From Hymenobacter aquaticus (GTDB lineage Bacteria > Bacteroidota > Bacteroidia > Cytophagales > Hymenobacteraceae): a stretch of DNA of 64,000 nucleotides. A model generated the notes under the pieces. The model searched no databases and had not been told where the DNA came from. It worked only from the letters and a program-made list of their open reading frames with translations. Position 1 is the first letter of the stretch; each line of letters opens with the position of its first letter. The position numbers were made by a program, and so were the translations under genes. Shown piece by piece: positions 42,180 through 50,020 of the stretch. The DNA is taken from contig NZ_SRLC01000001.1 in assembly GCF_004765605.1 (NCBI RefSeq), positions 2,976,001-3,040,000 on the forward strand, given 5' to 3'.

Positions 42180-44537
42180 ATGCTCAGAAACGTACTGCTG
42201 GCCGCGGGCCTGGCGATGCTGACGGCCGCGCCCCTGCTGGCCCAGACCACCAACTCCGGCACCGATAAGTTTGCCCAGCTCGACCAGCTGCTGCCCACGC
42301 CCAACTCCTTCCGCACGGCCTCCGGCGCGCCCGGCGCCGACTACTGGCAGCAGCGCGCCGACTACAACATCCGGGTGACGCTGGACGACAACACGCAGTC
42401 GATCAAAGGCTCCGAGGACATTACCTACACCAACCTCTCGCCCGACGTGCTGACCTACCTCTGGGTGCAGCTCGACCAGAACATTCTCGACAAAAACTCC
42501 ATTACCACGGCCACCCAGGTGGGGCAGGTGCAGGAGAAGATGTCGTTTCAGGCCATGGACTACCTGATGCGCTCCGACTTCGACGGGGGCTTCAAGATTG
42601 AGTCGGTGAAGCTGAAGGGCGGCAAGGCTCTGCCCTACACCATCAACCACACCATGATGCGCGTCGACCTGCCCACGCCCCTGCGGCCCAAGCAGGCCGT
42701 GACCTTCAGCGTGGCCTGGCACTACAACATCAACGACCAGCTCAAAATCAGTGAGCGGAGCGGCTACGAGTTCTTCCCCGAAGATAAGAACTACCTCTAC
42801 GAAATTGCCCAGTTCTACCCCCGCATGGCCGTCTACAACGACGTGCGCGGCTGGCAGCACAAGCAGTTTCTGGGCAACGGCGAATTCACCCTGCCCTTCG
42901 GCGACTACCGCGTGAGCATCACCGCCCCCGCCGACCACGTGGTGGGCGCTACCGGCGTACTGCAGAACCCCGACCAGGTATTGACGGCCACCCAGCGCAA
43001 GCGCCTGGCCCAGGCCGAGGGCGCCAAGAAGCCGGTGCTCATCGTGACGCAGATGGAAGCCGAGCAGGCCGAGCAGAAGCGCGCCAAAGGCACCAAAACC
43101 TGGACCTACGCCGCCAAAAACGTGCGGGACTTCGCCTGGGCCTCGTCGCGCAAGTTTATCTGGGACGCTATGCAGATCCGGCAGGCCGGCAAGCCGGTGC
43201 TGTGCATGAGCTACTACCCCAAGGAAGGTAACCCGCTGTGGGGCAAGTACTCGACCGAAGTCGTGGCCCACACCATCAAGACCTACTCCAAGCACACCAT
43301 CGACTACGAATACCCCGTGGCTATTTCGGTGCACGGCCCGGTGGGCGGCATGGAATACCCGATGCTGTGCTTCAACGGCGGCCGGCCCGAGAAGGACGGC
43401 ACCTACTCGGCCGAGCGGAAATACGGGATGATTTCGGTGATTATCCACGAAGTGGGCCACAACTTCTTCCCCATGATTATCAACTCCGACGAGCGGCAGT
43501 GGAGCTGGATGGACGAGGGCCTGAACACCTTCGTGCAGTACCTGACCGAGCAGGAGTGGGAACGGGGCTACCCCTCGCGCCGCGGCGAGCCCCAGAACAT
43601 CGTGGAGTATATGCGCACCGATAAGAGCCTGCAAACCCCGATTATGACCAACTCGGAGTCGGTGCTGCAATTCGGGCCCAACGCCTACGCCAAGCCCGCC
43701 ACCGGCCTGAACATCCTGCGCGAAACCATCCTGGGCCGGGAGCTGTTCGACCACGCTTTCAAAACCTACGCCCAGCGCTGGGCCTACAAACACCCCGAGC
43801 CGGCCGACTTCTTCCGCACCATGGAAGATGCCTCGGGCACCGACCTCGACTGGTTCTGGCGCGGCTGGTTCTACACCACCGACCACTCCGACCTGAGCCT
43901 CGAGGGCGTGAAGTGGTACACGGTGGACTCGAAGAACCCCGAAATCGAGAATGCCAAGCGCCGCGAAATGCTCAACAGCGCCCCCCAGACCCTGAGCCAG
44001 CAGCGTAATCTGCAGGACATCAAGAAGACGCTGGTGGACGAGAAGCCCGAGCTCAAGGACTTCTACAACAACTACGACCCCACCGCCACTACCGCCGCCG
44101 ACAAGGCCCGCTACCAGCAGTACGTGAAGCAGCTCAGCCCCCAGCAGCAAAGCCGCCTGAGCGCCGGCCTGCACTTCTACGAGCTGGATCTGCGCAACGT
44201 CGGGGGCCTGACGATGCCCGTCATCGTGCAGATGACCTACGAGGACGGCAAGACCGAAATGGTGAACATTCCGGCCGAAATCTGGCGCAAAAACAACGAG
44301 CACGTCACCAAGGTCTTCATCACGCCCAAGCCCGTGGTGAGCTTCGCCCTGGACCCCTACCTGCAAACCGCCGACACGGATCTGAGCAACAATAGCTTCC
44401 CGCGCAAGCTGGCGCCCTCGCGCTTCGAGCTGTATCAGCAGCAGATGCAGGCCGCGCCCAACCCCATGCAGCAGCAAAGCACCTCGCAGCAGGGCCAGCC
44501 CGCCGGGGGCGGCAGCAGCACGGGCGGCACCAACTAA
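42180..44537 (+). CDS. Secreted M1 family metallo-aminopeptidase
   Basis: 785 residues with a signal peptide (about 1-22, ending LLAQ). N-terminal beta domain (YNIRVTLDDNTQSIKGSEDI), exopeptidase motif GGMEYP (389-394, in place of GAMEN) and the zinc site H423-E-V-G-H427 with E446 exactly 18 residues later (DEGLN), all intact. The C-terminal part is helical with a Gln/Gly-rich tail (QQQSTSQQGQPAGGGSS). It removes N-terminal residues from peptides in the periplasm or outside. A terminator follows. Confidence 0.92.
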   Translation: MLRNVLLAAGLAMLTAAPLLAQTTNSGTDKFAQLDQLLPTPNSFRTASGAPGADYWQQRADYNIRVTLDDNTQSIKGSEDITYTNLSPDVLTYLWVQLDQNILDKNSITTATQVGQVQEKMSFQAMDYLMRSDFDGGFKIESVKLKGGKALPYTINHTMMRVDLPTPLRPKQAVTFSVAWHYNINDQLKISERSGYEFFPEDKNYLYEIAQFYPRMAVYNDVRGWQHKQFLGNGEFTLPFGDYRVSITAPADHVVGATGVLQNPDQVLTATQRKRLAQAEGAKKPVLIVTQMEAEQAEQKRAKGTKTWTYAAKNVRDFAWASSRKFIWDAMQIRQAGKPVLCMSYYPKEGNPLWGKYSTEVVAHTIKTYSKHTIDYEYPVAISVHGPVGGMEYPMLCFNGGRPEKDGTYSAERKYGMISVIIHEVGHNFFPMIINSDERQWSWMDEGLNTFVQYLTEQEWERGYPSRRGEPQNIVEYMRTDKSLQTPIMTNSESVLQFGPNAYAKPATGLNILRETILGRELFDHAFKTYAQRWAYKHPEPADFFRTMEDASGTDLDWFWRGWFYTTDHSDLSLEGVKWYTVDSKNPEIENAKRREMLNSAPQTLSQQRNLQDIKKTLVDEKPELKDFYNNYDPTATTAADKARYQQYVKQLSPQQQSRLSAGLHFYELDLRNVGGLTMPVIVQMTYEDGKTEMVNIPAEIWRKNNEHVTKVFITPKPVVSFALDPYLQTADTDLSNNSFPRKLAPSRFELYQQQMQAAPNPMQQQSTSQQGQPAGGGSSTGGTN

Positions 44538-44561
44538 GCTGACTCTTCTCCAGCCGCCTTC

Positions 44562-44596
44562 AACAGCCGGGCCCACGTGGTCCGGCTGTTTTTTTT
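44562..44596 (+). terminator. Terminator after the M1 peptidase
   Basis: A 9-bp stem AACAGCCGG (44562-44570) with 44582-44590 and a run of T. Confidence 0.85.
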
Positions 44597-44607
44597 ATGC
44601 GTTAGGA

Positions 44608-44663
44608 GTTGTGACGTTTGGGGCTGTGACGTTTTGAAACGTCACAACCCCAAACGTCACAAC
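44608..44663. repeat. 56-bp near-perfect hairpin, GTTGTGAC type (copy 1)
   Basis: GTTGTGACGTTTGGGGCTGT and on to 44635 pairs with 44636-44663 with two mismatches and almost no loop. Each arm carries GTTGTGAC and CTGTGAC 16 bp apart. A related hairpin lies at 45334-45391, on the other side of a lipoprotein gene. Confidence 0.85.
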
Positions 44664-44759
44664 CGGCAGGGCGGCGGGCCGGGGCGTGCAACTATCCGGG
44701 CCGCCGTCGGCTCCTGCCCTATGATACCCCACTTCGTTTCACTCGTTTATTCTACTCCT

Positions 44760-45176
44760 ATGCGCTACCTCTTCCCTGCGTTTGCGCTGCTCGCCTTTCT
44801 GACGTTGCCCGGCTGCACCCCCAACGGCTGCCCCGACGACGAAGCCCCGGCCCCGGCCTGCTACTCCGGCAAAGTTGTCGGGGCCGCCTGCATGGATGGC
44901 GTCCTGATCGAAGTCGACCCTCAGTACGCCATTGGCAAGGCGTATAATCAGTACACCAACCTGGTGGCCGCCGTGAACATGCAGCCGTCCAGCAGCCCCG
45001 ACCTGACCATTGACGGGCAGGTGGTGCAGGTCGGCCAAACCGTTTACTTCACCTATACCGTCAGTCCTAAAGCCCGGGAGGCTGTCTGCCCCCAGAACAC
45101 CGTGCCCCTGCCCGTTCCGCACCTGGTGCTGAGCAACCTGGGCGCTACGGCCTGCGCCCCCACCAAAGCCCAATAA
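44760..45176 (+). CDS. Small Cys-rich lipoprotein, unknown function
   Basis: 138 residues from ATG 44760; the frame is open to 44577 but that part crosses the hairpin. Lipobox LPGC (Cys19), then further cysteines (NGCPDDEAPAPACYSG; GAACMDG; EAVCPQ; ATACAP) that may form disulfides. Beta-rich mature domain (SGKVVGAACMDGVLIEVDP; TIDGQVVQVGQTVYFTYTVS). No family recognised. It is flanked by two related GTTGTGAC hairpins, so the segment could have moved as a unit. Confidence 0.75.
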   Translation: MRYLFPAFALLAFLTLPGCTPNGCPDDEAPAPACYSGKVVGAACMDGVLIEVDPQYAIGKAYNQYTNLVAAVNMQPSSSPDLTIDGQVVQVGQTVYFTYTVSPKAREAVCPQNTVPLPVPHLVLSNLGATACAPTKAQ

Positions 45177-45333
45177 TGCCTGGGTGCTATATCGACTACT
45201 ACGAGTACGGCCGCAGCAACCGCCCGAAGCAGGCCGTTTCTTGTATGGTTGGCGGCCTGCTCCTCTTGCGCGTCTATGCCCTATCTACGTTACCTGACTC
45301 TCTGCCTGCTGGCCGGGGTCGTGGCCGTGCGGT

Positions 45334-45391
45334 AGTTGTGACAAGTTGAGCTGTGACAACTTTTTTTGTCACAGCCCAACTTGTCACAACT
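45334..45391. repeat. GTTGTGAC-type hairpin (copy 2)
   Basis: A 24-bp stem with one mismatch (45334-45357 with 45368-45391) around a T-rich loop. Arms contain AGTTGTGACAAGTTGAGCTG, the same GTTGTGAC-N8-CTGTGAC plan as the hairpin at 44608-44663. Confidence 0.85.
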
Positions 45392-45454
45392 CCTGGCAGG
45401 ACGCCAACTTTTATAACTTGGCCCCCGTCATCCTCACTTTTTACCTCGTATACT

Positions 45455-45829
45455 ATGGGAATTCTCGACGGCCTGCTGGGCAATGCTTCCGAAAACGACG
45501 CGCAGGAACTCCAACAGGAACTAACGCAACTGCTGGCTCCCGGCGAGCAGGTGGAAAAAGCCTACGCCATCATCCGCGACCAGATCATCTTCACCAACAA
45601 GCGCCTGATGCTGGTCGATAAGCAGGGCGTGACGGGCAAAAAGCGTGAAATCATGAGCGTGCCCTACCGCAGCATCGAGCGGTTCTCGATGGAAACCACC
45701 GGCCACTTCGACCTCGACGCCGAGCTTAAAATCTGGATCCGCGGCCAGGCCGAGCCCCTCAGCAAAACCTTCCGCGACGACCGCAGCATCCACGACATCT
45801 GCCGCGCCCTGGCCCTCTACGCGCTGTAG
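45455..45829 (+). CDS. Bacterial PH-domain protein
   Basis: 124 residues. The sequence matches the bacterial pleckstrin-homology family (bPH, formerly DUF1696): ELTQLLAPGEQVEKAYAIIR, DQIIFTNKRLMLVDKQGVTG, KREIMSVPYRSIERFSMETTG and DLDAELKIWIRGQ. No signal peptide. Members form oligomeric rings; the role is unknown, possibly stress or phage-related in some contexts. The stop is followed directly by the large palindromic repeat. Confidence 0.85.
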   Translation: MGILDGLLGNASENDAQELQQELTQLLAPGEQVEKAYAIIRDQIIFTNKRLMLVDKQGVTGKKREIMSVPYRSIERFSMETTGHFDLDAELKIWIRGQAEPLSKTFRDDRSIHDICRALALYAL

Positions 45830-46121
45830 CGGTGAGGTGGTGAATGAGTGAATGAGTGAGTTGTCGTTCTGCCCGGGGCTGTCATCCTCCATCTGGCATA
45901 CATGCAGCGCAGCGGAATGAAGGACCTTCCTCACCTATCCCACTGTAGCTTGTACCAACATGACAAAGCCCTTTACTACTTGCGTGGTAAAGGGCTTTGT
46001 CAGGTTGAATGAGCCTTGTCACCAAGGTGAGGAAGGTCCTTCGCAGGCTCAGGATGAAAGCCCCGGGCAGAACGACAGACTCATTCATTCATTCACTCAT
46101 TCACTCATTCACTATTTCACC
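45830..46121. repeat. Large palindromic dispersed repeat, copy 3 (full element)
   Basis: An imperfect inverted repeat fills the whole gap between two convergent genes. Ends: GGTGAATGAGTGAATGAGTG on the left, and on the right CATTCACTCATTCACTATTT. Inner matched parts are GTTCTGCCCGGGGCTGTCAT with ATGAAAGCCCCGGGCAGAAC, GAAGGACCTTCCTCACC with GGTGAGGAAGGTCCTTC, and a central stem ACAAAGCCCTTTAC / GTAAAGGGCTTTGT. No open frame or transposase inside. The right arm supplies the stop codon of the NDH-2 gene (46112-46114). Confidence 0.88.
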
Positions 46122-47482
46122 TGAATTGCGGGCGGCGTGGGGTTGTATTCCGGGGTGCTGGTGGCGTGCTCGGCTTTCTTCTTGCCCTGGTCGTCTTTCA
46201 CGTCGCGGCGGCTGAAGGGGCGGATGATGAGGCGCAGGGCCTGGTCGGAGCTGAAGTAGCTGAAGGCCCAGTCGACGAAGGCTACCACCTTGTTGCGGAA
46301 GCCGACCAGCGTCATCAGGTGCACGAACAGCCAGGTAAACCAGCCGAAGATGCCGTTGAAGTGGACGTCCTTGGGCAAATCCACGACGGCCTTGTTGCGG
46401 CTCACGATGGCCATGACGCCCTTGTTTTTATACACGAACGGCACCGGCGGCTGGCCCTTGATGAGGCGTTGCAGGTTGTCGCCGAGCAGGTCGGCCTGCT
46501 GCTGGGCCACGGGCGCCAGCATGGGCAGGCCCTTGGGCATGTCGTCGGTCACCATGTTGGCCACGTCGCCGATGGCAAACACGTTGCTCAGGCCCGGCAC
46601 CTGGTTCCACTGGTTCACGTTGATGCGCTTGTTGCGGGCCACCAGCTCCTCCGGGATGCCCGGCACGGCGGCCCCGTTCACGCCGGCCGCCCAAATCAGG
46701 TTTTCGGTCGGAATAAACTCGGTGTCGGAGTAGTAGGCCCGGCAGTTTTCGTAGCCCTTGATGTGGGTGTTGAGCACCACCTTCACGCCCAGCTCCTGCA
46801 TGTAGCGCATGGCATCCTGCTGCGACTTCACCGACATCGGCCCCAGCAGCTCGGCCCCCGCCTCGACCAGGATAATCTGCATCTTGCTCAGATCCAGCTC
46901 GGGGTAGTCCTTGGGCAGCACGTGCTTGCGCATCTCGGCCAGCGAGCCGCTGATTTCGACGCCCGTCGGGCCGCCGCCCACCACCACGATGTTCATCAGG
47001 GCCTGCTTTTCCTCGGGATTCTCGGTCAGCAAAGCCTTTTCGAAATTCTGGAAAATGAAGCTACGCAGGTTCAGGGCATTCGGAATGCTCTTGATCTGCA
47101 TGGCGTTTTTCTCCAGGCTCTCGATGCCGAAAAAGTTGGTGAGCGAGCCGGTGGCCAGCACCAGGTAGTCGTAGCGAATGTCGCCCACGCTGGTGTGCAC
47201 CGTGTTGGCGGCCGTATCCACGCGCTGCACGTCGGCCATGCGGTAGAAGAAATTTTTCTGGCCGGCGAAGATCTTGCGAATCGGGTAGGCTATGCTGTCG
47301 GCCTCCAAGGCGCCCGTGGCTACCTGGTAAAGCAGCGGCTGGAAGTTGTGGTAGTTGTTACGGTCAATGACGACCACCTGCACCGGCGCGTCGCGCAGGG
47401 ACTTGGCCAGGCGCAGGCCACCAAAACCGCACCCCACAATCACGACGCGGGGCTGGGAGGAAACCGGAAGATTCGTATCCAT
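46112..47482 (-). CDS. ndh: Type II NADH dehydrogenase (NDH-2)
   Basis: 456 residues from ATG 47482 (MDTNLPVSSQ); a start nine codons earlier is possible. Two Rossmann folds: FAD site VVIVGCGFGGLRLAKSL near residue 12 and NADH site IVVVGGGPTGVEISGSLAEM near 165, plus NNYHNFQPLLYQVATG, LIWAAGVNG and NVFAIGDVANM. A C-terminal amphipathic/hydrophobic region (GIFGWFTWLFVHLMTLVGFRNKV) attaches it to the inner membrane. It transfers electrons from NADH to quinone without pumping protons. Its last codons enter the palindromic repeat. Confidence 0.92.
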   Translation of the reverse strand: MDTNLPVSSQPRVVIVGCGFGGLRLAKSLRDAPVQVVVIDRNNYHNFQPLLYQVATGALEADSIAYPIRKIFAGQKNFFYRMADVQRVDTAANTVHTSVGDIRYDYLVLATGSLTNFFGIESLEKNAMQIKSIPNALNLRSFIFQNFEKALLTENPEEKQALMNIVVVGGGPTGVEISGSLAEMRKHVLPKDYPELDLSKMQIILVEAGAELLGPMSVKSQQDAMRYMQELGVKVVLNTHIKGYENCRAYYSDTEFIPTENLIWAAGVNGAAVPGIPEELVARNKRINVNQWNQVPGLSNVFAIGDVANMVTDDMPKGLPMLAPVAQQQADLLGDNLQRLIKGQPPVPFVYKNKGVMAIVSRNKAVVDLPKDVHFNGIFGWFTWLFVHLMTLVGFRNKVVAFVDWAFSYFSSDQALRLIIRPFSRRDVKDDQGKKKAEHATSTPEYNPTPPAIQVK

Positions 47483-47611
47483 AGAAGTTGGCTGAAGGGA
47501 ACGAGCCAAGGTAACCGCTTTTATATAGCGGCCGCGGCATCCTTGGCCTTTACCCCAAAAGCAGCGTTCTGGTTACCGCTCAGGTGGCTTATCCGTTTCT
47601 GCTAACTCCTT

Positions 47612-47647
47612 AAAAGCCAGAAAGCCCACCTTGCGGGGGGCTTTCTG
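47612..47647 (-). terminator. Terminator of the carboxypeptidase-like regulatory gene
   Basis: A 10-bp stem CAGAAAGCCC (47618-47627) with 47638-47647; on the minus strand it is followed by GGCTTTTAAGG. Confidence 0.65.
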
Positions 47648-47667
47648 TGAACAGCGGGTCGCGCCGA

Positions 47668-48357
47668 TTAATAATCGACGCCTTCTTTCTTCTTGAATTC
47701 GCCCTGCTTGATCTGGTTGATCAGCTGGAGCCAGCTGAAGGGGTTCAGCAGCGGGTTGTTGGTTTGGGGCGTGGGGGCCGTGCCCATGCGGCGCGCCTGG
47801 TCGTACTCCTGGTTTTGCATGGTCTGGCGGTAGTTACCCATGCTGGTCACCGGCGCGTTGTTGAAAATGCGGCGCAGCACCTGCTCGTTCAGGTTGTCGG
47901 CCATGGCCGAGCCCCGCTCCTTGGGCAGCTTGAGGGCCAGGAACGCGCGCTTAAACTCCTTTTCGGTGGCATACGGGAAGATGCGTACTTCGGGCAGAAT
48001 CGTGGCGTCCTCCTTGAGCTGCACGATGACCGAGTAGCTCTGCCGCTGGTAGTCGGGCGGAATTACCACCGTCTGGTTGCGGTAGCCCAACGAGCGAATC
48101 ACGATACTGTCGCCGGTGAGCACCGGCAGCGAGAAGTAGCCGTAGGCGTTGGTGGCCGTGCCGCGGCCGGCTTTGGGTACAAACACCGTGGCGCCGGGCA
48201 CGCCCAGCAGCGAGTCGCCGGTGGCAATGATACCGGTGAACTGCACCACGCGGCGCTGCCCCTGGGCCTGGGCCCGCGTGGGCCGCAGCCCTACCAGGGC
48301 CAAGATGACCAGCGCAAGCACCAGCCACGAAGAAGAAATTCGAACACTACCAGACAT
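47668..48357 (-). CDS. Exported protein with carboxypeptidase-regulatory-like domain
   Basis: 229 residues from ATG 48357. Signal peptide (about 1-32, ending AQAQ), then a CarboxypepD_reg-like beta domain (about 38-120; FTGIIATGDSLLGVPGATVF ... TNAYGYFSLPVLTGDSIVI ... LKEDATILPEV), which normally precedes TonB receptors but here stands alone. The C-terminal half has a Met/Asn/Gln-rich helical tail (NNAPVTSMGNYRQTMQNQEY). Envelope role unknown. It diverges from the ArsR-type regulator gene. Confidence 0.8.
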   Translation of the reverse strand: MSGSVRISSSWLVLALVILALVGLRPTRAQAQGQRRVVQFTGIIATGDSLLGVPGATVFVPKAGRGTATNAYGYFSLPVLTGDSIVIRSLGYRNQTVVIPPDYQRQSYSVIVQLKEDATILPEVRIFPYATEKEFKRAFLALKLPKERGSAMADNLNEQVLRRIFNNAPVTSMGNYRQTMQNQEYDQARRMGTAPTPQTNNPLLNPFSWLQLINQIKQGEFKKKEGVDY

Positions 48358-48474
48358 ACAAACCATTACAGACTACAACTACAATAATACGGCTCTTTCA
48401 GGGGTAGAAGCCCGGGCTGGTGTAAATTTGTTCCTTCCCCGGCCCGCGGGCCTGCCTCGCCTTTCAGACAAAAG

Positions 48475-48864
48475 ATGCGCCTAAAACACTTCAGCGTTGC
48501 ATTTGGTCAACAACTATTCAAAGCTTTCGGCGACGACTCGCGCGTGCGCATCCTGCATTTGCTGTGGCGCAACCAGGAAATGTGCATTTCCGACCTGGAA
48601 CAGGTGCTCGACTTCACCCAGACCAAAACGTCGCGCCAATTATTATACCTGAAAAATGCAGGTTTGGTGAGTTTTCGGCGGCTCGACAACTGGGCCTTCT
48701 ACTTTCTAAAGGATGAAGCTGCCGACTTGGTTCAGCAGCTACTGGGCTTCATGGAGAAAGACCCACAGCTCGTGCGCGACCAGCAGATTTACCAGACCCT
48801 ATGGTCGAACCGGGAGCTGGCTGCGTACAAGCTCCAAAACCGCCGCTGGACCGGCATGCCCTGA
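48475..48864 (+). CDS. ArsR-family transcriptional regulator
   Basis: 129 residues, winged helix-turn-helix: FKAFGDDSRVRILHLLWRNQ, recognition region ISDLEQVLDFTQTKTSRQLL, wing YLKNAGLVSFRRLDNWAFYF. Typical metal-site ELCVCDL is replaced by EMCISDL, which keeps one cysteine, so metal sensing is uncertain. The targets may be itself and the divergent carboxypeptidase-regulatory-like gene or the ferredoxin gene 38 bp downstream. Confidence 0.88.
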   Translation: MRLKHFSVAFGQQLFKAFGDDSRVRILHLLWRNQEMCISDLEQVLDFTQTKTSRQLLYLKNAGLVSFRRLDNWAFYFLKDEAADLVQQLLGFMEKDPQLVRDQQIYQTLWSNRELAAYKLQNRRWTGMP

Positions 48865-48902
48865 CGTGGACCGGCGGCCCTTTCTCTTCCCTAGCTTTCC
48901 TT

Positions 48903-49220
48903 ATGAACCTGGCGTATCACTTATTCGTCTGCAACAACCAAAAGGACGAAATCGGCAAGGACGTAGCCCGCGCCCTGAAGATTGAAATCAAGAAGCAGGG
49001 CCTGAAAAGCCTGCTGGTGGGTGGCGTCAAGCACAAAACCCGGGTGCAAACCTGCAACTGCCTCGACGTGTGCAAGCACTGCAAGAAAGGCCCCGGCGCG
49101 GCCGTCATCGTCTACCCCGAGGGCACGCTCTACGGCGACGTGCGCCCCAAAGACGCGGCCGACATCGTGCAGAATCATTTGGCCGACGGCCGGGTTGTAA
49201 AAAGATTGTTGCTGGATTAA
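48903..49220 (+). CDS. Thioredoxin-fold 2Fe-2S ferredoxin
   Basis: 105 residues from ATG 48903; the frame is open to 48801 but that overlaps the regulator. Family signature: HLFVCNN at the N-terminus (C10), CNCLDVCKHC (C51, C53, C57, C60) and KGPGAAVIVYPEGTLYGDV. This is the (2Fe-2S) ferredoxin-like thioredoxin fold family seen in NuoE-like and CbiX-linked proteins. An electron carrier of unknown partner. It lies between the ArsR regulator and yjjG, with 12 bp to the latter, so the three may form one operon. Confidence 0.85.
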   Translation: MNLAYHLFVCNNQKDEIGKDVARALKIEIKKQGLKSLLVGGVKHKTRVQTCNCLDVCKHCKKGPGAAVIVYPEGTLYGDVRPKDAADIVQNHLADGRVVKRLLLD

Positions 49221-49232
49221 CTGACATTAACT

Positions 49233-49946
49233 GTGCCTACCCTCTCGCCTGCCAAGACCTACCGCCACCTTTTCTTCGACCTCGACCACACCCTCTGGGA
49301 CTTCGAAAAGAACGCCGACGAAACCCTGCGCACCCTTTTCGCGCACCACGACTTAGGCCGCTTCGGCACGTTCACCGTCGATGCGTTCATCGACCGGTAC
49401 CGCGACGTGAACCATGCGCTGTGGCGGCTCTACCAAAGCAACAAAATCACGCAGCAGCAGCTGCGCAGCGTGCGGTTCGTGCGCACGCTCACCAGACTGG
49501 GCGTGGCCGAGGAAGACGTGCCGGCCACTATTTCCCAGCAGTTCACCGAGCTGCTGCCGCAAAAGTCGGCGGTGTTTCCCTTTACCCACGAGGTGCTCGA
49601 CTACCTGCGCCCCAGGTACACGATGCACCTTATTACCAACGGCTTCAGGGACATTCAGCACATCAAGCTGGCGTCCTCCAACCTCACCGACTACTTCCAG
49701 GAAGTCATTACCTCCGAATGCAGCGGCTACCTGAAGCCCGATACGCGCATGTTCCGCCACGCGCTGGAGCGCACCGGGGCCGCCGCCGCCGATAGCCTGA
49801 TGATCGGCGACAACCTGGAGTGCGACGTGCTGGGTGCCTACAACGCCGGCATCGACCAGGTGTACTTCAACCCCGACAAGCGCCGGCACTTCGCCAGCAC
49901 CACCTACGAAATCAGCTGCCTGAGCGAGCTACGCCAGATTCTGTAG
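49233..49946 (+). CDS. yjjG: HAD-superfamily noncanonical pyrimidine nucleotidase YjjG
   Basis: 237 residues from GTG 49233, 12 bp after the ferredoxin stop. HAD motifs: I, FFDLDHTLWDFEKN with the two catalytic Asp; II, LITNGF; III, Lys in YLKPDTRMF; IV, MIGDNLECDVLGAYNAGID. This order and the WDFEKN feature mark the YjjG group, which hydrolyses nucleoside monophosphates including modified pyrimidines (house-cleaning). Confidence 0.9.
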   Translation: MPTLSPAKTYRHLFFDLDHTLWDFEKNADETLRTLFAHHDLGRFGTFTVDAFIDRYRDVNHALWRLYQSNKITQQQLRSVRFVRTLTRLGVAEEDVPATISQQFTELLPQKSAVFPFTHEVLDYLRPRYTMHLITNGFRDIQHIKLASSNLTDYFQEVITSECSGYLKPDTRMFRHALERTGAAAADSLMIGDNLECDVLGAYNAGIDQVYFNPDKRRHFASTTYEISCLSELRQIL

Positions 49947-50020
49947 CGTCGGCAACGCCGCCCGCCGCAGCCGGAACCCGACTACGGTGCATAGAATAAG
50001 CAGAATACGCAATGGGTTGC

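Noticed and set aside
42165..44576. 803-residue ORF antisense to the M1 peptidase
   Set aside because: High G+C produces long open antisense frames. The protein is His/Gly/Val-rich without domain features, while the plus strand has an intact peptidase.
46166..47605. 479-residue plus-strand ORF antisense to ndh
   Set aside because: The ndh reading frame has both Rossmann motifs; the plus frame has none.
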